Below are positions 19,233-28,414 of a DNA stretch of 64,000 nucleotides, piece after piece. Positions within the stretch are counted from its first letter, which is position 1. Each line of letters starts with the position of its first letter. Below the pieces are notes generated by a model. The model searched no databases. It saw only the letters and a list, made by a program, of their open reading frames with translations, and was not told the origin of the DNA. The stretch is from Planctomycetaceae bacterium (GTDB lineage Bacteria > Planctomycetota > Planctomycetia > Pirellulales > Pirellulaceae), in NCBI GenBank assembly GCA_027487485.1, contig JAIYDN010000019.1, positions 1 to 64,000 of the forward strand, in the 5' to 3' direction. The position numbers and the translations under genes were made by a program.

Positions 19233-19679
19233 ATGCGAATCGCCCTAGGTAGCGATCATCGTGGGTTTCAAATCAAAGCCAAGCTCATCACTTTGTTGAC
19301 CGCGGACGGTCACGAAGTCGAAGACTTTGGCACACAGAGCGACCAAGCCGTCGATTACCCCGACTTCGCAATAGAAGTTGCAAAACGGGTAGCCAATGGA
19401 TCGGTCGAGCGAGGTATTCTTATCTGCGGGACCGGTTTCGGTATGGCTATCGCCGCCAATAAGTTTCACGGTGTCCGAGCTGCCGCTTGCGCTGATGAAG
19501 TGATGGCAGAAATGTGCCGGCGGCACAACGATGTCAACGTATTGTGCTTGCCTGGTGACTTGATCGGGGACCGCCCTGTTGGAGATCTTGTCCGTGTCTG
19601 GCTCGCAACGGAGTTCGAAGGTGGCCGGCATACGCGACGGCTTGAGAAGATCGTTGAAATTGAAAAACAAGCCGGTTAG
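19233..19679 (+). CDS. rpiB: ribose-5-phosphate isomerase B
   Basis: Interconverts ribose 5-phosphate and ribulose 5-phosphate in the pentose phosphate pathway. The RpiB/LacA/LacB fold is clear: MRIALGSDHRGFQIK at the N terminus, and the catalytic loop GILICGTGFGMAIAANK with Cys65 and Thr67, corresponding to Cys66 and Thr68 of the E. coli enzyme. RRHNDVNVLCLPGD follows as in the family. 148 residues is the normal length. In Bacillus-type genomes rpiB follows a separate Sua5 gene and a separate low-molecular-weight phosphatase gene; here it follows a fusion of the two. Confidence 0.95.
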   Translation: MRIALGSDHRGFQIKAKLITLLTADGHEVEDFGTQSDQAVDYPDFAIEVAKRVANGSVERGILICGTGFGMAIAANKFHGVRAAACADEVMAEMCRRHNDVNVLCLPGDLIGDRPVGDLVRVWLATEFEGGRHTRRLEKIVEIEKQAG

Positions 19680-19766
19680 AGTCTAAAGCTCGTTGGAAAA
19701 TTTTGCGTTTCCGGTGGCTCCGGATACATTGACGAAGTTTAATATTCCATTTGGAAGCGTAAGACC

Positions 19767-20915
19767 ATGAATATTGTCGAGTCATTGCGAGGGCAGTTTT
19801 CAACGGAGTTGAGCAACAAGCTAGGCGGTCTTGTTGGCGCCAAGGAATCGGACATGAGAAAGCTAATTGACGCAGGAATCCCTTGTATTCTTGCCAGCCT
19901 CGCCCTAATTGCTTCGAAACCCTCTGGTGCCCAAACGATAGCCAAGGCGCTCGATAGCTTAGGCCCAAATGCATTTGGCTCGAACGAAAAAATGCTTGAA
20001 TCAGATGCCATGATTTCAGGTGGAAGCCTGCTCAGCAACGTACTCGGAAACAACTTGGTTGACCAGATCGCAGCGACCGTTTCGACGTATACCCAGCTGA
20101 ACCTATCCGCCGTGAGGATCGGCTTGGGCTACTTGATGCCTATGATCTTGGGAGCCGTCGGTGCGGAAACCATTGCTGCCAACGAGGCGGTTGACGCCAC
20201 CCATCCTGACAACCAGGCTTGCGAGGCGACATCCATTTCAAATCTGTTTCGTACACACCGGCTCGGGATATTGTCCGCGATTCCTGATGAACTTCCGCTC
20301 ACAAAGATACCAAGCTTTCAAGCGTTCCTAAAAAAAGTTTCGCAGGGCGAACAAGGGGTGCCACTGGAACGTGCCAGCATTCTCGGCCCATCACTGGTTT
20401 CGTTCGCCGTTCTCGTGGCCCTTTTGGTTTCTGGGCTATTTGTTTTTGATCCTAATCGCACGACTGAAGAACAGAACACTCAACGAATATCAAATGCCTC
20501 AGACGCACGTCCCAGAATGATCTTGGGAACAACCGGCGTGTTCACCATGGCATTAGATCTATCCGATGATACAGCCAAACAAGAAGGCCCCCCCAAAGCT
20601 ATCAAGGCCCTCAAATCAAGAGTCAAGGAATCGGTAAATCGTTTAGCCACAGTCTTGGAGAGTTTTGATACCGAATCCGTTTCAGAAGCGAACTCCCAAA
20701 CCCTCGAAGAAGCGATTAGCAACCTGGATGAACTTGCGGAAAGCACCAAGTCCATGCCATCCGAAGGACGATTCGTGGTAGCATCGCTCGCGAAATCCTA
20801 CTCGAAGCAATTGAATCCACTCATTGAAACCGTACTTCAGATGCCGGAACTCAACGAATCGATCCGAAAGTCGCTCCACCAGTTCCGGGATAAATTACAG
20901 GCCATGGCCGGTTAA
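19767..20915 (+). CDS. DUF937-domain protein with one membrane segment
   Basis: The N-terminal 150 residues match the DUF937 (YidB-like) pattern of amphipathic Ala/Gly/Leu helices, for example ISGGSLLSNVLGNNLVDQI and LSAVRIGLGYLMPMILGAVGAE. A single transmembrane helix (SFAVLVALLVSGLFVF, about 212-228) is followed by a polar C-terminal region rich in Glu and Ser, with helical heptads around LDELAESTKSMPSEG. No enzymatic residue set is visible. It is 87 bp after rpiB and 17 bp before the HGSNAT-like gene, so it probably shares a transcript with the latter. Function unknown. Confidence 0.68.
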   Translation: MNIVESLRGQFSTELSNKLGGLVGAKESDMRKLIDAGIPCILASLALIASKPSGAQTIAKALDSLGPNAFGSNEKMLESDAMISGGSLLSNVLGNNLVDQIAATVSTYTQLNLSAVRIGLGYLMPMILGAVGAETIAANEAVDATHPDNQACEATSISNLFRTHRLGILSAIPDELPLTKIPSFQAFLKKVSQGEQGVPLERASILGPSLVSFAVLVALLVSGLFVFDPNRTTEEQNTQRISNASDARPRMILGTTGVFTMALDLSDDTAKQEGPPKAIKALKSRVKESVNRLATVLESFDTESVSEANSQTLEEAISNLDELAESTKSMPSEGRFVVASLAKSYSKQLNPLIETVLQMPELNESIRKSLHQFRDKLQAMAG

Positions 20916-20932
20916 GAAAGTAGTTCTTCGAG

Positions 20933-22207
20933 ATGAGCACAGCATCCGAACTGTCGAATGAAGTTTCAACCCGCCAAGCTGCCCCAGCACGCCTTGCCAG
21001 CGTCGACATCTATCGCGGCATGGTCATGTTTCTCATGCTTGCTGAAATGCTTCGGCTGGAAGAACTGCACAAGATTGCCACCGATGGCGGATGGCTATCG
21101 AAGATGTTCGGCTGGATAAGCTTTCATACCTCGCACGTCGAATGGCATGGTTGCTCGCTCCATGACATGATTCAGCCAAGCTTCACATTCTTGGTAGGAA
21201 CTGCCATGGTCTTTTCGCTCGCCTCGCGAAAAGCCAAAGGTCAATCCTGGGGCGGAATGTTCTTGCACGCAATGCTGCGTAGCCTGACCCTCATCTTTCT
21301 AGGTATCTTCCTGAGAAGCCTCGGCAAGCCAATAACGAATTTCACTTTCGACGACACCCTGACGCAAATTGGACTTGGATACTGGATCCTTTTTTTGCTC
21401 TCTGGATTATCCCTCCGAGGGCTAATCATCAGCTTGAGCATCATCCTGGTTGGCTATTGGATCGCGTTCGTTGCGTATCCTTTGCCAGGGCCCGACTTCT
21501 CTTACGAAAGCGTCGGCGTTGCATCGACTTTGGCCGAACACGACTCGGGACTCGCTGCTCACTTCAACAAGAATTCCAATCTTGCATGGGCCGCTGATCG
21601 TTGGTGGATGAACCTGTTTCCTCGCGAATCACCGTTTCTATTCTCGGCCGGGGGCTATGCGACACTTAGCTTTATTCCCACTCTGGGAACCATGATCTTA
21701 GGCTTGATTGCAGGTCGATTCCTTCAGCAAAGTCATGCTGCTGGCCGAAAACAAATTCTGCTATGGTCCGCAGCCGTTATCTGCATGCTTGTCGCTGTCG
21801 CAATAGATGCAATGGGAATTTGCCCCATTGTGAAGCGTATCTGGACACCAACCTGGACCCTTTGGAGCGGCGGAATATGCTTCGCATGGCTGGCCTCGCT
21901 GCATTTGATCTGCGACATGGAGGGATGGAAATGGTGGGGATTCCCGTTTCTCGTAATCGGATCCAATTCGATCGTTGCTTATGTCATCAGCTGGACGCTC
22001 GTGGAACCGATCCATCAAGCCCTAGAACGCCATTTCAGCTTCATCATCAACGCAGTAGCTCGCGTGCTTGAAAACCTGTTGAGCCAATTCGCGAGCCTAA
22101 ACGACCAAGCGATCGTTCGTGAATTCACGCTAGGAGCCATGACGATGTGCGTCGTTTGGCTGATGTTGTGGTGGCTGTATAACAAAAAAATCTTCGTTAA
22201 GATTTAA
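20933..22207 (+). CDS. HGSNAT-like (DUF5009-type) polytopic membrane protein
   Basis: Polytopic membrane protein of the group related to heparan-alpha-glucosaminide N-acetyltransferase. The N terminus LASVDIYRGMVMFLMLAEM matches the first helix of that family (typically SLDxxRGxxxxxM). The loop SHVEWHGCSLHDMIQPSF contains the conserved His-rich, Asp and Gln-Pro region facing the membrane. About 10 hydrophobic segments follow to the C terminus, which ends WLMLWWLYNKK. Such proteins transfer acetyl groups across membranes to amino sugars. The substrate in this organism is not known. It ends 4 bp into the convergent ABC-F gene (shared TTAA). Confidence 0.72.
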   Translation: MSTASELSNEVSTRQAAPARLASVDIYRGMVMFLMLAEMLRLEELHKIATDGGWLSKMFGWISFHTSHVEWHGCSLHDMIQPSFTFLVGTAMVFSLASRKAKGQSWGGMFLHAMLRSLTLIFLGIFLRSLGKPITNFTFDDTLTQIGLGYWILFLLSGLSLRGLIISLSIILVGYWIAFVAYPLPGPDFSYESVGVASTLAEHDSGLAAHFNKNSNLAWAADRWWMNLFPRESPFLFSAGGYATLSFIPTLGTMILGLIAGRFLQQSHAAGRKQILLWSAAVICMLVAVAIDAMGICPIVKRIWTPTWTLWSGGICFAWLASLHLICDMEGWKWWGFPFLVIGSNSIVAYVISWTLVEPIHQALERHFSFIINAVARVLENLLSQFASLNDQAIVREFTLGAMTMCVVWLMLWWLYNKKIFVKI

Positions 22208-24042
22208 CTGTTCTGCTGATCTCTCGCTAAAAGATCTTCCCATCGAGCGTACGCAGCAACCAACAGCTCATTCAGTTGACTGAGACGCGCCTGATCCTTT
22301 GCCAATTTGTTTTGTGATGACTTAAAGTACTCGGGTTTTTGCATTTCTGCGTGGATCGTTCGCTGCTCTGCCTCGTAGCTTTCGATCTGCTGAGGAAGCT
22401 TTTCTAGATCTTGCCGTTCTTTGAACGATAGCTTCTTAGCGACGGCAACACCTTGACCGCCACCGGATGCGGACTTCTCTGCTTTGGAATTGCTAGACGT
22501 GCCCGGTTTCGCAGCGTTCTCTTTGTTGGCTTTATTCAGGTCCGCTTTGCGCTGACGAAGCCAATCGTCATAGCCACCGACATATTCCTTGATACCTGAC
22601 TTCTCGAAGACAACAGTACTGGTCACCACGTTATTCAAAAAGGAACGATCGTGGCTGACAATCAGAACGGTCCCTTCGTAGTCGACCAATCGATCCTCCA
22701 AAAGCTCCAACGACTCCGTATCCAAATCATTGGTCGGTTCGTCCATCACCAGCATGTTGGCAGGTCGAGCAAACAGTTTCGCCAACAGCAATCGATTGCG
22801 CTGCCCACCGGAAAAGAAACGAATGGAGGATCGAGCCTGTTCCGGAGTGAACAAGAAATCCTGCAAGTAGCCAATGACGTGCTTCGACTTTCCATTGACC
22901 GTGATCATGGTCTTGCCTTGGCCGACATTCTCTTCGGCGGTCTTGTCCATATCGAGAACTTCGCGCGTTTGATCGAAGTATGCAATCTCCAACTTCGTCC
23001 CAAGCTTGACAGTACCGGCCATGGGTTCCAGACGCCCAAGCAAACCTTTTAGCAGGGTCGACTTACCGGCTCCATTGCGTCCAATGATCCCCAGCTTATC
23101 CCCTCGCATGATCGTGAGATCCAAAGGTGGAATGATTGTCTTTCCACCATATCCGAACGACGCCTGCTTGAGGTCGCAAACCAGCATGCCGCTTCGTTCC
23201 CCAGCATCAATTTGCAAACTGACGCTTCCTTCTTTTCGATAACGCTGAGCATGCTTCTCACGAAGTGCTTCCAAGGCGCGGACACGCCCTTCGTTTCGCG
23301 TTCGCCGGGCCTTGACCCCTGTTCGAATCCAAACTTCTTCCTCGGCCAATTTCTTATCGAACAAGGCTTGTTGCTTTTCTTCTGCAAGCAAAGCCTGCTC
23401 TTTCCGCTTCAAAAACGTCGGGTAATCGCACGACCAATCAAAGAGCTTGCCGCGATCGATTTCAAGAATTCGGTTGGCAAGCTTGGTGAGAAACGCACGG
23501 TCGTGAGTCACGAACAACAGCGTCGAAGGTAACGACGCCAAAAATCCTTCAAGCCATGTAATTGCATCGATATCCAAATGGTTCGTCGGCTCGTCCAAAA
23601 GAAGCACATCGGGCTTGCTGACAATCGCCTGAGCCAACAGCACACGACGCTTCATGCCTGTCGAAAGCCGTTCAAAATGAGCTTCCCCATCCAGCTCCAT
23701 TTGCTCCAAAGTGCGTTCCACCATCTGGTCTCGTTGCCAATGGTTCTCCAGCTCCGAAAGCTCGGCGGGCAAGCCTCGGGCGATAATCTCGGAAACCTTT
23801 CCGGTAATCTCCAGGGGAACATCTTGAGGCAGGATCGCGACTCGCGTGCCATCGTTAAGTTCGATCTTTCCACCTTCAGGTTGCTCTTGCCCCGATATCA
23901 ACCGCATTAAGGTGGTCTTGCCACATCCGTTGCGTCCCAAAAGTCCGATGCGTTCCCCCATATCGATTCTGCAAGAAACCTCGGAGAGCAAGCGAGGCCC
24001 GCGATAGCTGATCGTTAAGTCTTGGATAGTAATCTGCGGCAT
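22204..24042 (-). CDS. uup: ABC-F family ATPase (Uup-like)
   Basis: Soluble tandem ATP-binding-cassette protein that acts on the ribosome or on DNA rather than in transport. Cassette 1 has GLLGRNGCGKTTLM, the signature LSTGMKRRVLLAQA and LLLDEPTNHLD. Cassette 2 has GIIGRNGAGKSTLL, FFSGGQRNRLLLAK and LVMDEPTNDLD. There are no transmembrane helices. The inter-domain linker is a Glu/Arg/Lys-rich helix, and the C-terminal 80 residues form a coiled coil (DLEKLPQQIESYEAEQ onward), as in Uup, which also binds branched DNA. 612 residues, within the family range. Assignment to Uup rather than another ABC-F subgroup rests on the C-terminal coil and is moderate. Confidence 0.85.
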   Translation of the reverse strand: MPQITIQDLTISYRGPRLLSEVSCRIDMGERIGLLGRNGCGKTTLMRLISGQEQPEGGKIELNDGTRVAILPQDVPLEITGKVSEIIARGLPAELSELENHWQRDQMVERTLEQMELDGEAHFERLSTGMKRRVLLAQAIVSKPDVLLLDEPTNHLDIDAITWLEGFLASLPSTLLFVTHDRAFLTKLANRILEIDRGKLFDWSCDYPTFLKRKEQALLAEEKQQALFDKKLAEEEVWIRTGVKARRTRNEGRVRALEALREKHAQRYRKEGSVSLQIDAGERSGMLVCDLKQASFGYGGKTIIPPLDLTIMRGDKLGIIGRNGAGKSTLLKGLLGRLEPMAGTVKLGTKLEIAYFDQTREVLDMDKTAEENVGQGKTMITVNGKSKHVIGYLQDFLFTPEQARSSIRFFSGGQRNRLLLAKLFARPANMLVMDEPTNDLDTESLELLEDRLVDYEGTVLIVSHDRSFLNNVVTSTVVFEKSGIKEYVGGYDDWLRQRKADLNKANKENAAKPGTSSNSKAEKSASGGGQGVAVAKKLSFKERQDLEKLPQQIESYEAEQRTIHAEMQKPEYFKSSQNKLAKDQARLSQLNELLVAAYARWEDLLARDQQNS

Positions 24043-24121
24043 GCAACGGAAACTTTCGAGCGAAGGAGCGATTCATCGGCCAGAACGGCCAATATAGCTC
24101 GAATCCTTGATTTTCCTACCG

Positions 24122-25153
24122 CTATCTTCTTCGAAGCAACCCCGGCTGCGCATCCAAATCCAAATCATCGAACTGACCCAAGTGAATTTTCTCCCACGCC
24201 AAGGCCCCCATCACTGCGTTATCCGTGCACAGTTCCGAGGGTGCAATGTGCAGTTCGATTTGGTGCCGCTGGCATGCGACCGCCAATTGCTCTCGAAAGG
24301 GACGATTCGACGCGACTCCGCCCCCAACGCACAACCGGTTCACCGAAACCTGCTTGCATGCCTGCACACTTTTACCGATCAAACAATCTAGGATCGCTTG
24401 CTGGAACGAAGCCGCAATGTCCGCTCGCACTTGATCGGGCAGCTCCGATGGCCCCCAAGTGTGTTTTCCAACACCCGCAATCCGATAGCGAACCGCAGTC
24501 TTCAATCCCGAAAAACTAAAGTCCAGTCGTTTCTTGTCATCTAACATCGGCCGTGGGAACGCGATCGCCTTGGGATCTCCCTTTTCTGCTAGCTTCGAAA
24601 GTTGAGGGCCGCCAGGAAACGGCAGACCAAGCATGACCGCAACCTTATCGAATGCCTCCCCGGCCGCATCGTCGATCGTTCCAGAAATGTAAGTCCATTG
24701 AGCCGGTGACTCGCAATGGTACAAACTGGTATGCCCACCGCTGACCACAAACCCAACGCAAGGAAAAATGCTTTCGGGTTTGCCGATACCGCATGCATAA
24801 ATGTGTGCCTGGACATGATTGATTCCCACCAGTGGCTTGTTCCACGCAAGAGCCAGCCCCTTGGCAGCCGAAAGCCCAACCAGCAACGATCCGGGCAAGC
24901 CAGGATGAGTGGCCACCGCGATCGCTTCTAAATCGCATGGGGCAACCCCTGACTGCTTTAATGCTTGATCAATAACAGGCAAGATACGTTCCAGATGAGC
25001 GCGGGCTGCAATCTCAGGAACCACCCCCTGGAATCTTTCATGAAGCTCCGTTTGAGTCGCGATGCATTCGCCCAGCACGATACCATCATCCGTAATGACC
25101 GCAGCCGCAGTCTCATCGCACGTGGACTCGATCGCCAACAAGATACGTGGCAT
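24122..25153 (-). CDS. tsaD: tRNA N6-adenosine threonylcarbamoyltransferase TsaD
   Basis: Transfers the threonylcarbamoyl group from TC-AMP to A37 of tRNAs reading ANN codons, in complex with TsaB and TsaE. The N-terminal ASKHA segment ILLAIESTCDETAAAV, PEIAARAH (46-53), and the metal-binding NHVQAH with His113 and His117 are all present, as are GGGVASNRPFRE and CTDNAVMGALAWE near the C terminus. 343 residues is normal. It is the last gene of a minus-strand run with an oxidoreductase and a HEAT-like protein, 10 bp after the latter's stop. It needs a Sua5/YrdC product as substrate supplier, and a YrdC-like domain is encoded about 5 kb away (18060-19187). Confidence 0.95.
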   Translation of the reverse strand: MPRILLAIESTCDETAAAVITDDGIVLGECIATQTELHERFQGVVPEIAARAHLERILPVIDQALKQSGVAPCDLEAIAVATHPGLPGSLLVGLSAAKGLALAWNKPLVGINHVQAHIYACGIGKPESIFPCVGFVVSGGHTSLYHCESPAQWTYISGTIDDAAGEAFDKVAVMLGLPFPGGPQLSKLAEKGDPKAIAFPRPMLDDKKRLDFSFSGLKTAVRYRIAGVGKHTWGPSELPDQVRADIAASFQQAILDCLIGKSVQACKQVSVNRLCVGGGVASNRPFREQLAVACQRHQIELHIAPSELCTDNAVMGALAWEKIHLGQFDDLDLDAQPGLLRRR

Positions 25154-25163
25154 CAGTAGGAAC

Positions 25164-26243
25164 CTATTCCTTGGACCGGGAGCGAAGGAGCTGCAAAGTG
25201 CGTTCTTTGTCGGAATCAGGCAAGGCCTCCGCTAACGGTTCAATCACCGCCAGCTGGCTTCTCAACCGAGAGAAAATCGAATCTTCGACAATCACCAGCG
25301 ACTCAAGCCAATCTTCGAGCGCTGTAAAGTCAAATTGAAGAATCTCCGATGCGACCAAAGCATTCTGCACTTCATGGCCGCGACCGTGCGGTCGTAGAAA
25401 GCGAAGCAATTCCGAGGTTTTCGGCAATCGACCTCGTCGTAACACATCGATGGAACGAAGCTGCCCCGATTTGGAGTAGTCTGAAAATCGGTCCGCAATC
25501 AAAGACAACGTGGTGTCGGTCCGGCATCGAGCTAAGCTGATGGCGGCAGTGTCCGCAATCATGGCATCCATGTGATCGATCAGCTCAACAAAGTAGGCTT
25601 CGTAACCGATCAGCCGATAACGACTGCTTAGCTCAAGACACGCCAGCGACACTTGTTCCGCAGAGCGTTCTTGGCCGCTGGTCTGAAGAGCCATCAGCCC
25701 TTCTTTCAAAATGTCATCGATGCGCCCTTGAAGAAACTGGCTCTCTAAGACTTCATAGAGATTGCCAATGCTTCCGGGATTGGTCGACAACGTCTCTGCC
25801 AAGTCTGGAAAATCGCGATCGATCCATTCGCAACGGGCTTGCATCTTCTGATCGCTGACACGAAAAAAGATTTTGGATGTTTGCTTCAGCTGACGAATGG
25901 CTGCAATATGCGGGGCAAAGGTCACGGGAGCCGAAACCGATACGGCTTCGATGAGCTTGCCAGCGCAACGGCAAGTGCGATCTGTTAGCTCCCGACCGGC
26001 CACCATTCTGCCAGCTCGTTCAATGCACTCCCCAACGAATTCGGCGGGGATCGAGAAGTAGGTCAACAGGGGAAATTCTGGAAACGCTTCACTGACTCCG
26101 TATTGGTCCCAGGCCTCAAAAATTTTGGGGAGCCAACGTTTGTCATTCGAGAAACTGCTGCTCAGAAGTTCTAAAGCCGCCGAACGGACATTCTGCTTTT
26201 CGTGATTTAAGAGACCAATTAAGGTCGTATCATTCAGTGCCAT
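25164..26243 (-). CDS. hypothetical HEAT-like repeat protein
   Basis: 359-residue cytoplasmic protein without known motifs. Its beginning, LIGLLNHEKQNVRSAALELLSSSF, has the look of a HEAT/ARM repeat helix pair, and similar paired helices recur (for example MIADTAAISLARCRTDTTLSLIADRF). The C terminus ends in a helical segment, ALPDSDKERTLQLLRSRSKE. Its ATG is 3 bp after the oxidoreductase stop (TAAGCAATG) and its stop is 10 bp before tsaD, so tight operon linkage is likely. A protein-protein interaction role is plausible, but nothing in the sequence says with what. Confidence 0.6.
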   Translation of the reverse strand: MALNDTTLIGLLNHEKQNVRSAALELLSSSFSNDKRWLPKIFEAWDQYGVSEAFPEFPLLTYFSIPAEFVGECIERAGRMVAGRELTDRTCRCAGKLIEAVSVSAPVTFAPHIAAIRQLKQTSKIFFRVSDQKMQARCEWIDRDFPDLAETLSTNPGSIGNLYEVLESQFLQGRIDDILKEGLMALQTSGQERSAEQVSLACLELSSRYRLIGYEAYFVELIDHMDAMIADTAAISLARCRTDTTLSLIADRFSDYSKSGQLRSIDVLRRGRLPKTSELLRFLRPHGRGHEVQNALVASEILQFDFTALEDWLESLVIVEDSIFSRLRSQLAVIEPLAEALPDSDKERTLQLLRSRSKE

Positions 26244-26246
26244 TGC

Positions 26247-27416
26247 TTACAGGTCGACCCATCTGCGCTCCGTCGCGCTCTGGAGAATAGCTTCGCAAAG
26301 CAAGATCTCTCGATGCCCATCCTCAAAGGTTGGATAGGCCGCTAAGCTCGCTGCGTTTGCGGATCCGGGTTGCTCATTTGGATGCTCGATCGCTTGATAG
26401 AACGCTCGGAACAATTGTTTGAAGGTGTCGGGGAAGCCTTCATTGTGTCCGCCAGGATACTGCGCATGCGACCGAGCGGGTTCCGACAGCAGCCCAGGGT
26501 CGCGAAGGAGTGTTTGATTGGCGGTATCGCGATTGCCCAATTGAAGCTCGTCAGGGTGTTGGCTGTTCCAGGACATACTTTGCTGGGAGCCAGCTATTTC
26601 CCATCGAATCGAATTCTTATGGCCAGCCATCACCTGAGACACATGCATGACCCCTCGAGCACCATTGCCGAATCGAATCAACACGCTCCCGAAATCTTCG
26701 GTGTCGATGGGGACTTCAACGCATTGTTTTGGAGCTGTGCTGAGCTTGCTAGTGAACGTCTCGGTGGTACCGACAGGTCGCTTGCGAATCGGAAACACTG
26801 TATGCAGATCGGCGCAAACAGAATGGATGTCGAGCGAGCTAATGGATTGGACCAAGTCCAGCCAATGAGTTCCAATATCGGCCAGGGCACGCAGCGGGCC
26901 TCCTTCGGACGCAAGCACTCGCCAATTGAAGTCCGAATCTTGATGCAACCAGTCTTGGGTGTAGCTGCCTGTGATGTGAAAAATGTCCCCAAGCAAACCT
27001 TGCTGAACACGCGTCGCAGCTTCGATACACAGTGGATAGAAACGCACGTTGTAATTGACGCCAGTGAGCGTTTTGGCCAGCCCAGCGTGTCGAACAAGCT
27101 CAGCGCTTTCGGTCGAGTTCATCGCCAACGGCTTTTCGCACAGAACATGCTTTCCCGCGTCCATACACCGAATCGTTTGTTCGAAATGATACCGGTTGGG
27201 GCTGGTGATATGGACGACATTCACTTCCGGATCTGCAAGCAAATCGTCTAAGTCAGCGTACGCTCTGGGGAGTCCAAATTTGGCTTGGGTGGCCTGGGAT
27301 TTGGCCAAATTCGACCCTAGAACTCCTTGAACGCCAACGCCCGCACGAAGCAATCCTTCGATGTGAACCGGACCTATAAATCCAGTCCCTATGACAGCAG
27401 CTTTTGAACGGAACAT
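26247..27416 (-). CDS. Gfo/Idh/MocA family NAD(P)-dependent oxidoreductase
   Basis: Two-domain sugar or inositol dehydrogenase type. The Rossmann motif AVIGTGFIGPVHIEG (7-21) and the catalytic-loop CEKPLAMN (Lys95) with preceding TSPNRYHFEQ are clear. The C-terminal alpha/beta domain starts near GVNYNVRFYPLC and carries GPLRALADIGTHWLDL, which has the family's conserved Asp and His. The ATG at 27416 fits the family start; the frame extends 57 codons upstream but without similarity. About 389 residues. Substrate unknown. First gene of the operon with the HEAT-like gene and tsaD, divergent from the methyltransferase with 124 bp between starts. Confidence 0.85.
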   Translation of the reverse strand: MFRSKAAVIGTGFIGPVHIEGLLRAGVGVQGVLGSNLAKSQATQAKFGLPRAYADLDDLLADPEVNVVHITSPNRYHFEQTIRCMDAGKHVLCEKPLAMNSTESAELVRHAGLAKTLTGVNYNVRFYPLCIEAATRVQQGLLGDIFHITGSYTQDWLHQDSDFNWRVLASEGGPLRALADIGTHWLDLVQSISSLDIHSVCADLHTVFPIRKRPVGTTETFTSKLSTAPKQCVEVPIDTEDFGSVLIRFGNGARGVMHVSQVMAGHKNSIRWEIAGSQQSMSWNSQHPDELQLGNRDTANQTLLRDPGLLSEPARSHAQYPGGHNEGFPDTFKQLFRAFYQAIEHPNEQPGSANAASLAAYPTFEDGHREILLCEAILQSATERRWVDL

Positions 27417-27540
27417 GTTGATTTGGCAAGACAAAATGGAAAACGCAGAGTACTCTGAGGCCCAAAATACACCACAATCGAGCTGCCGAGGAGGGGAGTT
27501 CTCGATTCTGCTGGGATAAGCAAAGGCGAAAGCAAGGACC

Positions 27541-28035
27541 ATGCATCGATTCGAACATATACGGCACAAGCCACCCACGGTACCCATTCAACCCAGAGAA
27601 TTGCTGATCGTTTTGGCCCCCATGCGCAGCAATGTCAACCTCAGCCGAATCGTGCGGCTAGCTGGGTGCGCCGGAGTTCTCAAAATCATCCAATGCGGGC
27701 CGGGCAAAGTGGATCGGGAAATCGCTCGGGATGCAATCGATGCGGTCGAAATTGTCCAGAGAAGATCGCTCGCACCCGTTCTTGAACAACTCAAAGAAGA
27801 AGGCTATTCCCGGGTAGGACTGGAACAGACCACCAATTCTAATTGTCTTTATGATTTTTCTTTCGAGCATCGCACTGCGTTGGTCATCGGAGCCGAACGA
27901 GAAGGGCTCACCCAAGACGAATTGGACCGTCTGGATCATGTGGTGGAGATTCCAGTATACGGACGCCCATTCAGCTACAACGTGGCGACCGCAACCACCA
28001 TGGCCGTTTACGAATACTGCAACCAGTTTCGTTAA
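27541..28035 (+). CDS. SpoU/TrmH-family RNA methyltransferase
   Basis: SPOUT-fold 2'-O-ribose RNA methyltransferase. The three SpoU motifs are present: motif 1 MRSNVNLSRIVRLAGCAG near residue 23, motif 2 TALVIGAEREGL near 108, and motif 3 IPVYGRPFSYNVATATTM near 137. The last two form the trefoil-knot SAM site. At 164 residues it is the single-domain short form, closer to TrmL/TrmH-like proteins than to RlmB. The exact tRNA or rRNA target cannot be read from the sequence. AAGGA lies just upstream of the ATG. It is the last chromosomal-type gene before the attC array. Confidence 0.85.
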   Translation: MHRFEHIRHKPPTVPIQPRELLIVLAPMRSNVNLSRIVRLAGCAGVLKIIQCGPGKVDREIARDAIDAVEIVQRRSLAPVLEQLKEEGYSRVGLEQTTNSNCLYDFSFEHRTALVIGAEREGLTQDELDRLDHVVEIPVYGRPFSYNVATATTMAVYEYCNQFR

Positions 28036-28156
28036 CCTTGTTGGTCGGCGGGCAAAGTTCGGAGGGCAAAGTAGAGAACTCCGTAAAACGGCTTGGTATC
28101 CATTGGATGACATTGGGAAGAAGTCGAAACGTAGTCAACACGACACGGCCGCCAAA

Positions 28157-28213
28157 AGTAGCAGGCACGCTCCGCCGTGCCGTCCGCAGCGGCGCACGGA
28201 AAGTGCCTACTAA
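28157..28213. repeat. imperfect palindromic (MITE- or REP-like) element
   Basis: TAGCAGGCAC at 28159-28168 is mirrored by GTGCCTACTA at 28203-28212, with a GC-rich inner segment (CCGTGCCGTCCGCAGCGGC) that can also pair. The size, terminal inverted repeats and intergenic location fit a small non-coding hairpin element. It has no open reading frame. Confidence 0.6.
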
Positions 28214-28414
28214 GATAGATTTTGTCAGTTGCGCCTAACGGATCCCGAAACCAACGGAACGTTCGCAGACCTACCGTCGATTGATAGCGAACCGAGTCCG
28301 GTTTCCCGAGTCGAAAATGGCTAAAGAAACGAACGTCGCAGGAGAAGATTCCGGGCGACTTTCTTAACATTTGCCAGCATTCCCCAAATCGGACTTGCGG
28401 TGTTTTGTCGCGGT

